Source: Drechslerella dactyloides (taxonomy: Eukaryota; Ascomycota; Orbiliomycetes; Orbiliales; Orbiliaceae). Taken from it: a stretch of 64,000 nucleotides of DNA. The number at the start of each line of letters is the position of its first letter. Within the stretch, counting starts at the first letter, position 1. The notes below the pieces were generated by a model. That model searched no databases, was not told where the DNA came from, and worked only from the letters and a program-made list of their open reading frames with translations. The position numbers and the translations under genes are program-made. Location of the stretch: positions 1,860,001-1,924,000 of the forward strand of contig JAGTWJ010000006.1 of the NCBI GenBank assembly GCA_020064725.1. Direction: 5' to 3'. This document shows positions 1 through 12,935 of this stretch, in pieces.

Positions 1-54
1 GGCCCCGTCGCCCGCAGGGGATCCCTAGGCCTCTTTCTTGTTATATAACCCGGC

Positions 55-1978
55 ATGTTCCAACTGACCACCGGCAACTTTGCCGTCGAGGCCCCCATCG
101 AGGAGCTGCAGATTGCCAGCCGCGCCACCAACGCCGACGAGTGGAAGCTCTACCTGCGCTGGGAGCTCGCCTATCTGTTCACCCGCGTCCGGTCCTTCGA
201 CGACGACCTCCTCGGCGAGGTCCTCAAGTACTCCACCCCGCACTCCGGCTCCGGCCCTCCTGAAGCTGCTGCTGCCGCCGCGCGCAGCTACGCCCGAGAC
301 TGCCTGCGCCAGCTCACCGCCCTGCTCGCCGAGTCCCATCGCGAGTTCGCCAGTATTATCGTCGACCGCACGGAGCTCGGCCGGGTGTACAAGGACAGGG
401 CGACACAAGCCAAGTAGGTTCAGGTTCCACCCTCCACGTTGCACCATCCCTCCCGGTTACCCGATTGTTTTGATGTGCCGCGATGCGCTTCGCTGGCGAC
501 AATATAAACCGGCCTTGCTGACGGAAATTGGATCATCTCGCAGAACCAATCGCTCCGAGCGCCCGCGCCTCGACACCAGCGAGCTCTCGCGCTCGCTCGT
601 CTTTTCGCCGGAGGACGTCAAGGCCCTCTGGTACCCGCTCCACTTTGCCATCTCCGGCCGCTACTTTGACGAGGACCGGCTCTCAGACCGCTACTCGGAC
701 GTCCGTACCGTTCTCTCCCAGACCTCTTCTTGGATCATCCGCGAGTTCATCAACCTCATCCTGCTGGGCCCCACGAGCCGCTCCGCGTCAGACCTCGCGG
801 GCCTTGATATCATCAGCCGCTCCGCCGAGTCCGTTTCAGCCGAGCTCACGCGCTGGCCGGAAATCTCCTCCTCTCTACAGAAGCGTCTCGACGGCTGGCA
901 GCGAACCCTCATCGCAGGTAACTCCTACCCGACGAAGGACTCGCCGCAGTGCGGCCACATCTGGGAAAACCTCGTTGCGAAGGCCACTGTCATGGGACAA
1001 CTGCAGGTCACGACACCGATAATAGGAGGCGCCCCATTCCCCCTGCGTCCCATGAAACAGACCTCTTCCTACGAGCAACAACAACCGCAGCAGTCCACCG
1101 CCGCCACCGGAAACTACGTTCCAGACCGCTCAGCATCCTACAACCAGGGCTCCAACCCCGGCAGCAGTAACGGCAAGCAACCTCAGATCTCGCATTCCGG
1201 CAGTCTTCGCTCGCCAAACGTAAACGCCTACACCTCGAACACCTCCCGCCGCATCGAGCCAGCACCGTTAACCACCAACGCAGGCGGCACCAGCAACTCG
1301 ACTCCCGCCGCCATGGAGACCAACAACAGCACCCCCGTTGGGTCCACAAACTTTGACGAGTACGTCCGCAACCAATTCGACCTGCAGGACAAGACGATCG
1401 CGGATGCCGTCTCCTACTTCAACCGTGAACGCCAGCGTATGGGCGAAGTCAAAGAGAAGCTACGCGATCTCGAGACGCAGCAAGAAGTACTGACAGCAAA
1501 CTACCGCCGGCAAATGGAAGACCTCGACCGCCGTAAACGCGAAGTCTTCGACCGTTATCGCGCTGAGACCGCTGCGCCACCACCCGTCAGCGTGCCCGCA
1601 CACCAGGAGGGTATCGCACAGGTGATATTACCCCAGCAGAGCGCCGTCCACTTCGACCTTGGCGAAGCTGAGCGCCACGTCGGCGCTGCAATGCAGCAGG
1701 GCCAGCAAGGACAGGGCCAGCATCATCACCATCACGGCCCCGGCGGCGTCGACTACTATGAAGACGAATGGGACCAATCAAACGCGCAGCAGCAGGCTCC
1801 GCGGCGACATAACAGTAAGCTGCAGAAAATGCATCCCGAGCTAGCCGCAGAAGCATCCGGCGGGCCGAGCGCGCAGCCGACGCCACCATCCGGAGCGGAC
1901 ACGCCGGAAGGGAGCAAGCCTGAGGGGAAGGGAAAGCAGTCGCGGGTGAGCTGGATACAGCGCGCGATCAAGCGGTAG
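55..1978 (+). CDS. Uncharacterised fungal protein, two exons, about 597 aa
   Basis: I do not recognise the family. Exon 1 is 55-413 and exon 2 is 544-1978; the intron 414-543 has a GTAGGT donor, a CTGAC branch-like site near 520 and a CGCAG acceptor. The join keeps frame and links two segments that each look coding. The first two thirds are mostly helical and conserved-looking (motifs ELAYLFTRVRSFDDDLL, then LWYPLHFAISGRYFD). A Q/S/N-rich linker follows at about 1030-1340. A charged coiled-coil candidate lies at about 1355-1565 (LRDLETQQEVL, RRQMEDLDRRKREVFD). A His/Gln-rich patch is at about 1690-1740. The frame is closed upstream by TAA at 46-48, so the ATG at 55 is the first in this exon, but a spliced 5' exon outside the window cannot be excluded. 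The stop is a TAG followed by 41 further open codons in the same frame (see findings). Confidence 0.75.
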
Positions 1979-2104
1979 AATCGCTTCGATGGTGCGAACG
2001 GAGGCGGGCCGTCGCTGGCGGAGCTGTTGGAGCTGTATCGTGAGTATCGGCTGCTGAAGCGGCGGGTCGGCGTGTTGGGAACGGCCCATTCGACGGTCGA
2101 TTGA
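1979..2104 (+). other. In-frame open extension after the TAG of the 55-1978 gene
   Basis: Immediately after TAG (1976-1978) the same frame stays open for 41 codons to TGA at 2102-2104. It encodes an amphipathic, protein-like stretch (SLAELLELYREYRLLKRR). It could be the original C-terminus cut off by a CAG-to-TAG change, a readthrough extension, or the rest of a 3' exon if an intron removes the TAG. I see no convincing donor/acceptor pair for the last option. Confidence 0.5.
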
Positions 2105-3836
2105 GTGCGGAGAGTGTGAGTTTTCCGGCCATCTCGGACGGAGGATCGGAGACAGGCGTGCATGGTGGGATTCATGGCATGCTTGGTGGGGAGTTATTTC
2201 AATCCCACCGATCTGAGCTATCTGGCCGGAAGGCGACAAGCACTCTTGTTGTATATTTGTCCGCATGCATGTTGCATACGGCGTGCGTATGTCATGCAGT
2301 TGTCAAAGCAGGCGTGAGGATTCACACGCCTTGCTTGATTTGACTTGTTTAAAGCAGTTTTCTTACGATTGTTATGACTATTTTTCTCATTTGTTTGAAA
2401 AGGTCTGCTTTAATTCTTGTTCCTGGCCAGCTAGCTAGCCTGCACGTTTTTCATGTCCTTATTATGTTACCAGCTGTGATGTTTTATTTCCAGTTTTCCT
2501 TGTGGTATTTTCTCTGGCTATTGCGTTGTAGTTTTCCGCCAATTATCTTACCTGTACGATAACTTTTTAGATAGTACTTTAGCTATAGCCAAGAGTGGTA
2601 TAATGACGGATGTTTGCCGATGCAATGGTTGATCTTATGCTCACCGAGAATATAATGCAAGCCAGGCGCTTGTCTCCCATTCAGTGACTTTACTGCGACG
2701 TCTGGTGAAATCCGATATATTCGGATCCACAACAGGTGCTATGCGTAAGGGGCTAAAACCCTGACATTATTTCGATAATAAGATTATTGATATATATACA
2801 ATGTGGACTTTTCGGAAAGACAAGACCCTTCCGAATTTTTAAGAACTTGTAGGTTACATTCGCTTGGTCTTCTTTTCCGCTCGGTATGCAGTTATTGCGC
2901 GTAGCATTGAGGCCGGTCTCATAACTAGAGACACGAAGGCCAAGGCTAGGTATGCAGTACAGGATGGCGGTTTTACTGGGAAGTGTTGGATTTTTTGTGT
3001 TGGGGCTCTGCCCGCTGGTGTATTAAAAGCGGTCACAATGGTCATGGTGGGAGAGGCTTATTGGAAGGTTTTACATCTCATGAGCTTACTCCATCGGAAC
3101 TACCCGTGCTTGGATCTCAACTAAATATAGCTTCAAATGTAAGAATAATATTAGAATTATCTGCCCCGAGACCATTTAGAATTAAAATTCAGCCCTCAGT
3201 GGGTATCTTCTCCTTAGATTGCAGGTCATTAGTGGCTGCTCTTCAATGAGGGCTCACAGGAGTGGCTCTCCTCCGATACTGTGCCTCATAATGGCTGGAA
3301 ACATATCTGAAGAAAATTTGTGGTCGATTCTAAAATTATCTGTGGATTGAGAAGTTTGCTCTAAGAAAATCGGTAACAGATAGCTGTAGCAAGATGGCAC
3401 ATTGCATAAAGTGGAAAGGATGTTTGCTCCGACTTCATGCCCCGCCGCACGCCAATGAGGGGCGGACTTGCTTCACTTTGGTTATGCATATAGCAAACTA
3501 CATAGGATATAGCAAACATCCAGAAACTTCGCTTTGAGGCAATAGAACATTAGACGGCGGCACACTTTAATGTAGACTAGTATTAAGAAGCTCCGCGTTG
3601 AGACTTTTATGCGGGGTTTGGGGCCTTTCCATCCGTACTGCAATGTTGTATAGGATGTGCTGCACCAGATAGCAATATATATGGACGGGTTGATTCTTGA
3701 ACTTGATGAAACCATTCTCTTACAGTATCTTACCTTCAAAGCTTTGGAAACCCCTTTCGAACCCAACTGTCAGAAGCCTTCAAAACTCCCATCGGGAAAA
3801 TAATAGATCGATAAACCAGAATAAAATTTTGTCACC
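2105..3836. other. Intergenic, no gene seen
   Basis: T-rich sequence with only short open frames on both strands that overlap each other and show no domain or splice structure. The promoter of the NLR gene at 3837 must lie in its right part; no clear TATA box is seen. Confidence 0.6.
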
Positions 3837-6800
3837 ATGAGCTCACAAGAACCCTCAAAACAGCCTCGAAAATCTCATTTTGATAGAATTTTTGCTCGAC
3901 GGAGGTCCAAAAGTTCCTCATCACGGCATTATGGTCCAAAATCCAACCCAGCGGGCCACGAAAAACTGGTAGCAGCCTCAAGTGTTTCATTAGCAGCTTT
4001 GGGTCTTCAACTGCCAGAGACCATCACAAGGATGCCGTCTGTAACTACCATAAATACTACGAATGCTGTATCGACAACTGTCGCTAGTCAACCGTCCGTA
4101 GTTCACATATCAGGCTCTCGAGCATCTTCATCGGGATCGAGTGCTTCGCGTTCACCGGTACCGCCACAGATTACTATAAGTCAACCGCCCGATACTATAG
4201 ATTCGTCTGCGGATCCGCCATCGCCAACAACAACCCAAGCTCCATATATAGCTACGGGAGCAACACCACCACTACCAACTTCTACGACGAATACATCAGC
4301 TGCGACCACCGCTACTGTGGTCACTGCAACTACCACTATCGCCACTATCGCCACTGTTACTACTGCCAACAATGGCCTAGTGAAACCAAAAGAACCTAAA
4401 TCACAGGGACCTGATCTCTGGGCAGAAGCTTTCGAAAAGCTTTCTGATGACGAAAAAATCTTTCTAGGCCAAATCGATTCCACTAAAGTCACATGGCAAG
4501 ACCACATACAGCTTCTCATTGAAGAGACTAAAGGCCTTCGCGAGGCGTCCCGTGCGAAGGCATGGAAAATAACCTGGGGAAATCAGGAAATAATACTTCG
4601 AGATATAGCTGAGAAGGCGGTCAAGTGGATCCAGAAGTTCGTAACAGTTGGTGACATAGCAGTGCAGTATGATCCTGTACACTCGGCACTGCCATGGGCT
4701 GCGGTACGGTTCGTGTTACAGTCAGCAATATCCGACTTCGAGACCAAAGCTACCATTTTAATCGGTATCGAGAAGGTTATTTGCACGATTGGGAGATTTA
4801 CAGCATACGAGAAGATGTACATCGGCTTTGGGTTTGAGTACGAGGAGACATTGAAAAAACGACTCGTTGCTTTCTATATGTCAATCCTTCGATTCCTGAC
4901 AAAATCGAAGCGATTTTTCGAAACCTCGACAATAGGTAAGAGTGCTAGAGCCTCAAAGGAGCACCCTGACGAAAGAAGATAATAATTACTGATGAGCGTT
5001 CTCAGGCCGCGCTGCTAGGGCTATTTTACCTGATAAGTTTTCGGAGTATCTTAGTGACCTACAAACAGATGAAATAGAGGCGCTGAAAGATGTTGAAGTT
5101 GTAAAGGCTCAGAGTAAGTTATATTCCTAGTATTGAGCAAAAGAAGCCTCGCTATGTTCAGTTCTCATCTAGCAAAACAAACCAAAAAAAAAACAATTAC
5201 TACTTATTGACTTGTGTGCTAGGAGTTCATGACAAGGATATTTCGCATTTGGGGAAACTTGAAGCTCTAAAACTTCTCATCGATGGATTCACCGGACCCA
5301 TATCTCGGATCGACACAATAGTCGAAAGTATCAGTGATAACCTAAGCAGTAAGTTTTTGGATACGCCTGAAATTTATGGCAACCCTCATGTTACTGGACC
5401 TGACAATCCGGAAAATTATCACCTCATTTAGAACAAGAACGAGGGGAAGCTCTTCAGTGGGCATCGTCAATAAATCATCACCATCAGCATGAGTTCGTTG
5501 TGGATACAATAACACCGGGCACCTGCACCTGGCTGCATGATAACGCGAAGTTCCTAGAATGGCGGAAATCAAGCTCATCTTCAATTTTCTGGCTGAAAGG
5601 TGATGGTAAGCTAGCTAGATTTCACGAGCCCCTTTTATTCACAAAACAGTACACTGACTATCCGACTGATGCCAAGCCGGCAGCGGTAAGACAAGGCTGA
5701 CGTATGTATATCCACGAAATGGAAATATGTGTTTCATATCAGTTACTGATTGAACTTGGAAGGGCATCTGTCGTTCGATTATTATTGGATGAGAGAGAAA
5801 ATTCAAAGAGCCATGATTGTATAGCGTACTTCTACAGTGACGGCAAAGGGGAAGATCAATCACGGACAACAGCAGAGAGTATCTCAGGGTCCCTCTTGAA
5901 GCAGATGGCCACTCTTCATCCGGGTAGCCCTCTCCAGCTACCCATCGCCGAGGAATACCGAAAGAGAGTGAATGCCGGAAACCATAAAACCAGTCCGACT
6001 TTTACCGAAGTTTGCAAGATGATAAACGATATTGCTGTGGGCCAGCTATATCCAAGTATAACTATCATCATCGACGCTATGGACGAGTGCCAAAACGAAG
6101 CACGATGGGACTTGACTACATGGCTGGCCGACCTTGTCCAGGTCTCGAACTGCCTTTTGAAAATCTTCGTATCAAGCCGTCCGCATGAAGTGGATCTGAA
6201 TATCCAACTTGAGAACGTTCCAAAGCATTACATTGAACTACAGGACACGTCAGAAGATGTGAAGATTTTCATTGCTACTAAAATGCAGGATTACTTAAAC
6301 AAAAAGAGATTCTTGCCTCGAGAGCCCTGGAGCGAAAGAGAAAAGGCGAAGATGAAGGTCGTCACGGAACTACAGACAAAATGTCGCGGAATGTAAGTTT
6401 CACTAGAACACTGAAAGTTTCTTCCCATTCTGACCTATAAATTTCAGGTTCCTTTGGGCAGATTTGCAAATGAAGGAACTCTGTAGGCTTACGAGTGCGT
6501 CTGAAGTCGATGCCTGCCTTCTAAAACTCCCAAAGACTCTTGAAGCAACCTACAAACACATTATTGCCCAAATAAAAGAAGCTGGCGATCTTGCGACAAA
6601 AGCAGCGATCACAGCCTTCCTCTGGCTTCTTGGAACCCTAACACCGCTTAAACCTACGGAGCTCCTTGGGGCGGTTCGAGAGAAAACATCAGCGAATCTA
6701 AACCTGGACTCCCTTTTAGAGATCTGTAGAAACCTGCTGGTCCTCGACAGGAAAGAATATGTTATTCGCTTTCTTCATTTGTCCGTCGTAGAGTTTTTGC

Positions 6801-8994
6801 GACAAGCCGATGAACACTTCCTGGGAGTATCCTTTCAACCGCAGGAAACGATCAACTCGGTGGCTATGGATTGCTTGGATTTCCTCGGGGCCACCGACGG
6901 TCGGGCTACCTTTTTCGATCCTGTCTACCTTTCAATATTTTGTCTTCGTGGCTACGACATGCCGGATATCAGAGACTTTCCCCATGAGAAATACCCTCAT
7001 CTCGACAAACTCGATTATATCATGCAGTATGAAACAAATGGTGATTACCAGTTTCACGACCTTTTGCGGCCTCGTAGACTCCAGGGACTCGCATATAAGC
7101 TCCCTCCATCTCTTGTCTTCTGCATTTTTGTCTACGAATGCTTGGCTCGACAGCTTCGACGTTGTGCTAAGGCCAAAAGCTCCCATAAATGGGAAATCTT
7201 TAGCCAAGCTGTCAAGGAGTTTTTCGGATCACACCGGAGCCCTTCGGAAAGGCTGCAAAGAGTGATGATGTACGGTAGATCGGTTTATGCGATACTTTGT
7301 CACATGGGAGATGACCAATTTGATGGTCATGGGAGTCGACTTGAAGGAGGGTATCCTTGGAGTGGGTTCTTGCTTTATAAAGACCGCCATTCCTTCCTGA
7401 AGGACGCTCAGACAACGTCCCCTCTTTTCTTGGCCTATTATATTGGCGCTACATGGTATCTGGAATGGTTGAATTCAATCGAAGGGCCACTCCAACAATA
7501 TACCACCATGACAAAACTCAATGTATCGTCTTCATTTTTTCTGGAGACTGCAAAAGTGCCCAACTGGAATATTCCAGAATACGAATTCTGTTTCCAATCC
7601 TTTAAGGCCTTGACAACTCTACCGGGCTTCCAGACGACAGAATCTGAGACAATATACTACTTATACTGCGTCTTTAGCTTTATCGATGAAACCTCCCTCG
7701 AATTTATGGATTCAAATATTGAGAGTTGGATATCTTGCGTGTCAACAATTATCCAAAATCATAAACTCTTCAATGTTAATCCATACCTTGTAGGTCGATG
7801 GGCTCTGTACCTGTCTGCTAGCATGTACAGGGAAGGAGCAGCGAATGACGTTTTCTTGGGAATATTTGCGTCTCTTTCGGACGTATCTCTCTACAACACA
7901 GGAGCCCCGAAAGATGCAGGTACTCTAGAAGCAGAAAGACGCTGTTTGTTGGATTGGCTGATCCACAGCCAAGCACGCCTGGAAAATGATATTCATTTTA
8001 CCGTCGAGCTTGGTGGTGGGAACCACGATTTGGTTAAAAACTTACCTCTATCGCCTCTACACATTGTGCACCTATCGACAAGATCACGAGGGAATGAGCT
8101 AATCCAAAGGCTACAATTCTGGTTGGAAAATGGTGCAAACCCCAATGAAGTCGGTCATTGGGGCACCTTGGCCATTTCCTAGTCACACTGTTTATAGGCG
8201 ATATTGCTCAGCCATTTTCAAAAAAAGGGTTTGCTTTCGGGCCCGGAACTACTCAGCTGCAACTAGGAAATTTGCTTCGAAGCTATATGAGTGGACCCGT
8301 TTATCGAGGAGTTGAAATTGATAAAACCCAGTTTACGGAAGCTTTGGAATTACTGGTGGCTTATGGAGGGGACCTCAATCTTCGACACGGAACTACAAGG
8401 GAGACAGCTCTCGAGTACGCATGCCGTTTGGCAGTTTTGGAAAAGTCCGCTGAAGAGGCCATGGAAATCCTTCTTGATCTTAAAGTATCAATTACCCAGC
8501 ATTGTGCCCTAAATGCAATTCAGCCGAACAACGATGTTGCAAAAGGTATTCTTCACAATGCTGGGTATATGGTAGAAGAAGAGGCCGAGGCGTTACTTGA
8601 GGCTTTTAACAAGGCGGTCCAAATTGGTTCGGCGGAAAGGGTCCTTGAGATAATTGAAGGGGGGCTGAACCTTCATAACGTTTACGCTGATTTTGATGCC
8701 TTTGAAAGCACAATGCAGAGAAATCTTGGCCCAGAACCCTTCGCAGGTGTCTGCTTGAACTGGCTATGGGAAACGAGAGAGCTCGATCGAACAATAAAGG
8801 CATTTTTTGCTTTTAAACTGCCGGATTTACCACCCGATGTTGATTTCGGGAACACGCTTACCTATCGACCTCATTCACCACTTTTTCGGAGCTGGGATGA
8901 TTGGATCAATCATGGAGATGAACCGGAAAGTTTTACGCCGTTGTATGATTTAACGCACTACAGACGGGACCAACTTCTTTGTCCCTATATGTAA
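3837..8994 (+). CDS. NLR-type protein: NACHT_N + NACHT ATPase + ankyrin-like C-terminus, with a late frameshift
   Basis: Seven exons: 3837-4935, 5006-5113, 5223-5348, 5432-5605, 5677-5701, 5763-6392, 6448-8994. All introns are 54-109 nt with GT-AG ends, and every junction keeps frame. The product is a STAND-class NTPase of the fungal NLR type, thought to act in the cytosol in self/non-self or stress recognition. Order: basic N-terminus; Ser/Thr/Ala-rich linker (residues about 60-185); NACHT_N domain (from about 194; WAEAFEKLSDDEK, YDPVHSALPWAAVRF); NACHT with Walker A GDAGSGKT at about 501-508, which is assembled across the 25-nt exon; Walker B IIIDAMDE near 616; sensor VSSRPH near 647; HLSVVEFL near 830, typical of fungal NLRs; ankyrin-like C-terminus. 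Near 8165-8170 the frame is lost: as written the protein ends at 8182 (about 1298 aa), while the homologous-looking C-terminus continues one frame over to 8994 (about 1569 aa in total). This is consistent with a 1-nt deletion, real or from assembly. Confidence 0.85.
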
Positions 8995-9978
8995 CTAATT
9001 GACCTGTCTGTGGAGGTGTTTCAACCACCTGTTTGAGCTCAGCCTTTTGTAGCAACAAAGAGGGAACTGTAGTTAAAGAATTCTACCTTATAAATATCCT
9101 TATTTGAATCAGTGAAATATTCTAGACGCAAGACATCTGCTGACATAGTGGAAGTAAAGAGATATATAAGTATATACCAATCACGCTTTTACTAGAGAAA
9201 CCCATCTGGCTCCGAAGCAGGTACCTTCCGCTACCTTGCCGCTAAGAACAGTGGCAATGGTACCATTTTCAATCTATTCATTTGATTAGCCCGATGCTAT
9301 AGTTATATCTGGCTAATTTTGATGTGAGACACGTACCTAAGAGCCAGGATGTGTATATTTCCGGAACGACGCGACAGATCTATCAATTGCTGGTAACAAA
9401 AATCCAAGAAAATCCAAAATTACACCCTTACTCTGCAGATCCGGTCTTTTCTATACCGCCTGGATCAACACTCGTAAAGTGTGTATAGTATTCAGCGTGT
9501 CGATTACCAGCTAGCAGGAGTCTTAGTATTCCAATCATGCCCATCAACGAGCCACAACTGCCGTAGCTACCCGCATTAAGCGCTCAGGTTATCGATTGGT
9601 TAGGACAAGCCACAATGTAACATTATCTTAGAGATGGAAAATTCCATAAAAATTATGAAATCCTCATATTTTCTGAGGAGGCGGCGTGTACATATGTCGT
9701 CTGGTGTTCCTTGCATGGCAGGATACGCAAAACGTGGGATTGTGGGATTGCGATTGAACGCGCATCAATTCATATAAAATACAGCAGATAGCGCTAGGTA
9801 ACGGCTTGCGCAAATAACTACAGATGCAATCGGACGGATGCCGCCGATGGATATTACGTATCAAAGCTCCAAAAATATACTCCAACAAGATACACGAAGT
9901 CCCCCGCCCGTTTGTTCAAACCATTACAGCCAAAAACACACCGCTAAAACACCGCACCAATCGCAGCGACCAACCAAG
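8995..9978. other. Convergent intergenic region
   Basis: Separates the 3' ends of the NLR gene and EXO70. AT-leaning, with only short overlapping frames. It holds both 3' UTRs; no gene or RNA is recognised. Confidence 0.6.
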
Positions 9979-12173
9979 CTACTGATTGCAGCTCGCGAGC
10001 ACGGCCTGCAACCCGGCGCTATCATACTTGACATGCTTATCCTTTACCACCTCGTGGTATTTGTCGTAGAACCGCCCGTAGAGCGGACTGATGAATGTGA
10101 TCTCCTTGAACAGCATCGCCTTGACCTCCTTGTCTGGAAACACATACGACTTATGGCTCTGTATCAGCGTGTCGAAGAGCGTGTTGAACGCCTTGAATTT
10201 CTCCTTGATCGCCTCCTTGTCCTTGGAGGTCAGCGAAGGCTTGCTGCCGGCGGCGGTGACTGTGATGGCGGCTTTGCTGGTGTAGGTCATATCCAGGAGG
10301 TAACCAGCCGCTTCCTTCCACCTGTACGAGTCCATGTATTGTTAGCCGCGTTTCGAACATTACAGATGATATGCTTACACTGTAGCATGGGAGGTGGTTG
10401 GGAGTATATGGGATGTAGACATACGGAGACATGTATTCTTCGACAGCCCGCTTGCGCCACTTCTCAACTTTCTGCATGCCGCCGCCCAGGCTCAACACGG
10501 ACACCAGCTCGCTGCGCTTGATCGCTGTCTCCACGTACGCGACGTTGTTCACCATCAGCACGGCTACCTGCTGCTGCTTCTTGATCACCGCCTTGCCCTT
10601 CGCTTCGATTATTTCCAGCATACGGTCAATGCTATCCATGCAGTAGTTCGCCAGAAACACGTTTCCGTCCGCGCCGACGTCGAAGGACTGCTGGTTCGTC
10701 GTCAGCGTCGGCGTGTACGGCGTGTTCCAATTGCGATCGCCAAGTGAGATGAGGAGACCCGCAACGGCAGGCTGGTAGTCCGTCAGCCGGCGCAGCCGGG
10801 TCATCATGTTTTGTGTGTACTCGCAGACGGTGAAGTCGAGCGGGACGGTGGGCATGTTGTTCCCCTTGCGCTTGAGGTCCTCAAGGAGCTCATAGAAGCT
10901 GGCGGACGCGCTGAGGCGCAGCGGCTTGAGAGCCTCGGCGAATTCGGTCTTCTCGCCGGTTTTGGTGCCGAGGCGTGTGGCGGTTGCTGTGATGCACTCG
11001 ATGACGTCGTAGGCGAGGAAGCAGTCGGAGATCATGTAGGTGAGAACGTGCTTGTTCAACTGGCGGATGGTGTTCGAGAAGACAGTGATGGCGGGCTGTG
11101 TGGTTGCGGTGTAGACTTTGAGCCATGAGGAGGCGGAGAATAGGCGGATGATGTTTTCGTATTCGGCGGAGAAGATGCCCTCGAGGGCCTGGGCGTAGTG
11201 GGCGATGCCATTGTCGCCCTTTTCGTAGGGGTTGGTGACGGTTCGTCGGGTAGCAGTGTTGACGCAGCCTTGGGAGAGGGAGGAGAGCGAGGTCGAGATG
11301 TATTGGCCCCGAACGTCGACATAGACGTTTGCGGCATTCGATTGTAGGCCGGATGAAGTGGCGATCGTGGAGGAGAGGAACTCGTTGAGGACAGCGAGGG
11401 TGTTCAGCTTGTCGCTGCTGAAAGTTGGGAAGGGGAGTTCTAGAGAGGGTTAGCAGAGATTGGCGATATCGTAGAGGGGATGGAAGTACTTTTTGTGATA
11501 AAGTGGAGTGGCTCCGAGGGATTGGACTCCTGCACGAGGGTCTTCCGAAACTGGTCCTCCAGTTGGATAGCTCCAGTCTTCAACAACAGGGTCTACAAAT
11601 CACACCGTTAATTTGAGGCCCAGAAGCAGCACGTGGATATGCACAAGCGTACCATGTCCTTGACGGCCTTTTGCGAAGACCGCAGGTTCGTGGTCCGCAA
11701 AGCGGCGAGCCCTTCGCTAAGGCGCTTAATCGAGCTTAGATATTCTGCTAATCCGACGACCTGGGGTCTATCCAATACATTAGCTTGGTTCGCGACGGCA
11801 GCCGGCCAGCGCATCCTCGATGACGACGACGTACCCCTTGCGGATGGTGCTCTCCTCATGCTTGACCACATCGAGCAGTCGCATCGTCTTGTCGATTTCC
11901 AGGATCCCGGCATCGATATCTGCGCGAGCCAATCAGAGTAAGCAGCAGATCAACGGCCGTCATCAAATGGGGATATCGCAGCGTACTTCCAGCGAGCGCT
12001 GTCAGCGTCCCCGTCTGTTTGAGGATTGGCTGGACCGACTTTTCGACCTGCTGGGCGCTTCCGGACAGCTTGCCCAGGCTGCGGGTGATCTTGTCGGTGA
12101 TGGTCGCGACCTTCTTCAGGCGCTCGTGGAGGACCTCGACCTCGGCCGCCTCTTCCTCGGGCAGCACCGCCAT
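9979..12173 (-). CDS. EXO70: Exocyst complex subunit Exo70
   Basis: Six exons on the minus strand: 12173-11987, 11919-11835, 11767-11653, 11592-11490, 11439-10425, 10321-9979, giving 615 aa. Exo70 is the exocyst subunit that binds phosphoinositides and Rho-type GTPases at the plasma membrane and helps tether secretory vesicles at growth sites. Support: the N-terminal EEEAAEVEVLHERL helix and the SSIKRLSEGLAALRTTNL and SSQKAV helices match the fungal Exo70 order; the middle shows NKHVLTYMISDCFLAYDVIE and DVGADGNVFLANY; the C-terminal helical bundle has KDKEAIKEKFKAFNTLFD, HKSYVFPD and ISPLYGRFYDKYHEV, and the protein ends a few residues after YVKYD as in relatives. The 10322-10424 intron is needed to place WKEAAGYLLD in frame. 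Length is normal for the family. It shares a 762-bp upstream region with the divergent phospholipase gene. Confidence 0.93.
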
Positions 12174-12935
12174 CGTAGCGGACGCGTAATCGGACCGGGG
12201 TGGCCTCGGATGACGTGGAGATGCCGCAGTCGTTGTTGTCGTCGTCGGAGGTGGAGTGTGTAACGATCGCTAGAGGTCGTGAGGAAGCTTATCGGAGATG
12301 CAAACGGAGTCGCTGTCGATGAACCCGGCCGCTCCCATCCACTCTGCCACCCTTCCTCATCAACAACCAACGACTACCAAGACTAGCAGGATCCGACTCC
12401 GTCGACAAAAAGAAGCATGCGATGGTGGATGTCCGCCGGCGGATCAAAGAAGCATCGGGCAAGCTGCAGCTGCGTTCCCACCGGCTGAAGACGAGGGCGC
12501 GACTCGGGCTGTGGAACTGGGAACTGCTGCGGAACAGGGCAAAAGCGGGGTTGCAGTCTCTTCGACGAAAGCTTCGCGTGAAGGCGACGTGAGATCCGAT
12601 TCGATTCGATTTCGACACTCGACGGACGACGCGAGACAGGGCGCAGGAGACGGACGACGGCTGATAAGGACCATCCGATCCGACAGGCCAGTCCGGCCAA
12701 GAAATCCTTCTCGACCGCAGACCAGCCGCCTGTGGCGCCGCCAAGCACCAGCCGAAGGAACCCCTCGAAGCCTCTGCTGTGACGCAATTGTCCGCGCGAA
12801 AGGAACGAAAAGAAGCAGTCGACGGAGAGAAGTCGGCAGGGGAAAGGCACGATATCCCCGCTGGCGAGAGCAGGCCGTCGTTCATCTCGATCTCACGCCT
12901 CAATGGCCTTCTACCCGTGACGGCTTCCGCGACCA
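12174..12935. promoter_or_regulatory. Divergent promoter region between EXO70 and the phospholipase gene
   Basis: 762 bp between two start codons pointing away from each other. It is GC-rich, and long open frames run on both strands through it, but they overlap one another and show no domain, so I treat them as chance. No clear TATA box is seen. Confidence 0.55.

Noticed and set aside
2374..2562. 62-codon hydrophobic frame
   Set aside because: T-rich 3' flank gives a Leu/Phe-rich translation by composition; nothing else supports a gene.
10151..11059. Minus-strand frame read past 10425 with a divergent C-terminus
   Set aside because: The tail after residue SPY is intron sequence; splicing 10322-10424 restores the Exo70 C-terminus.
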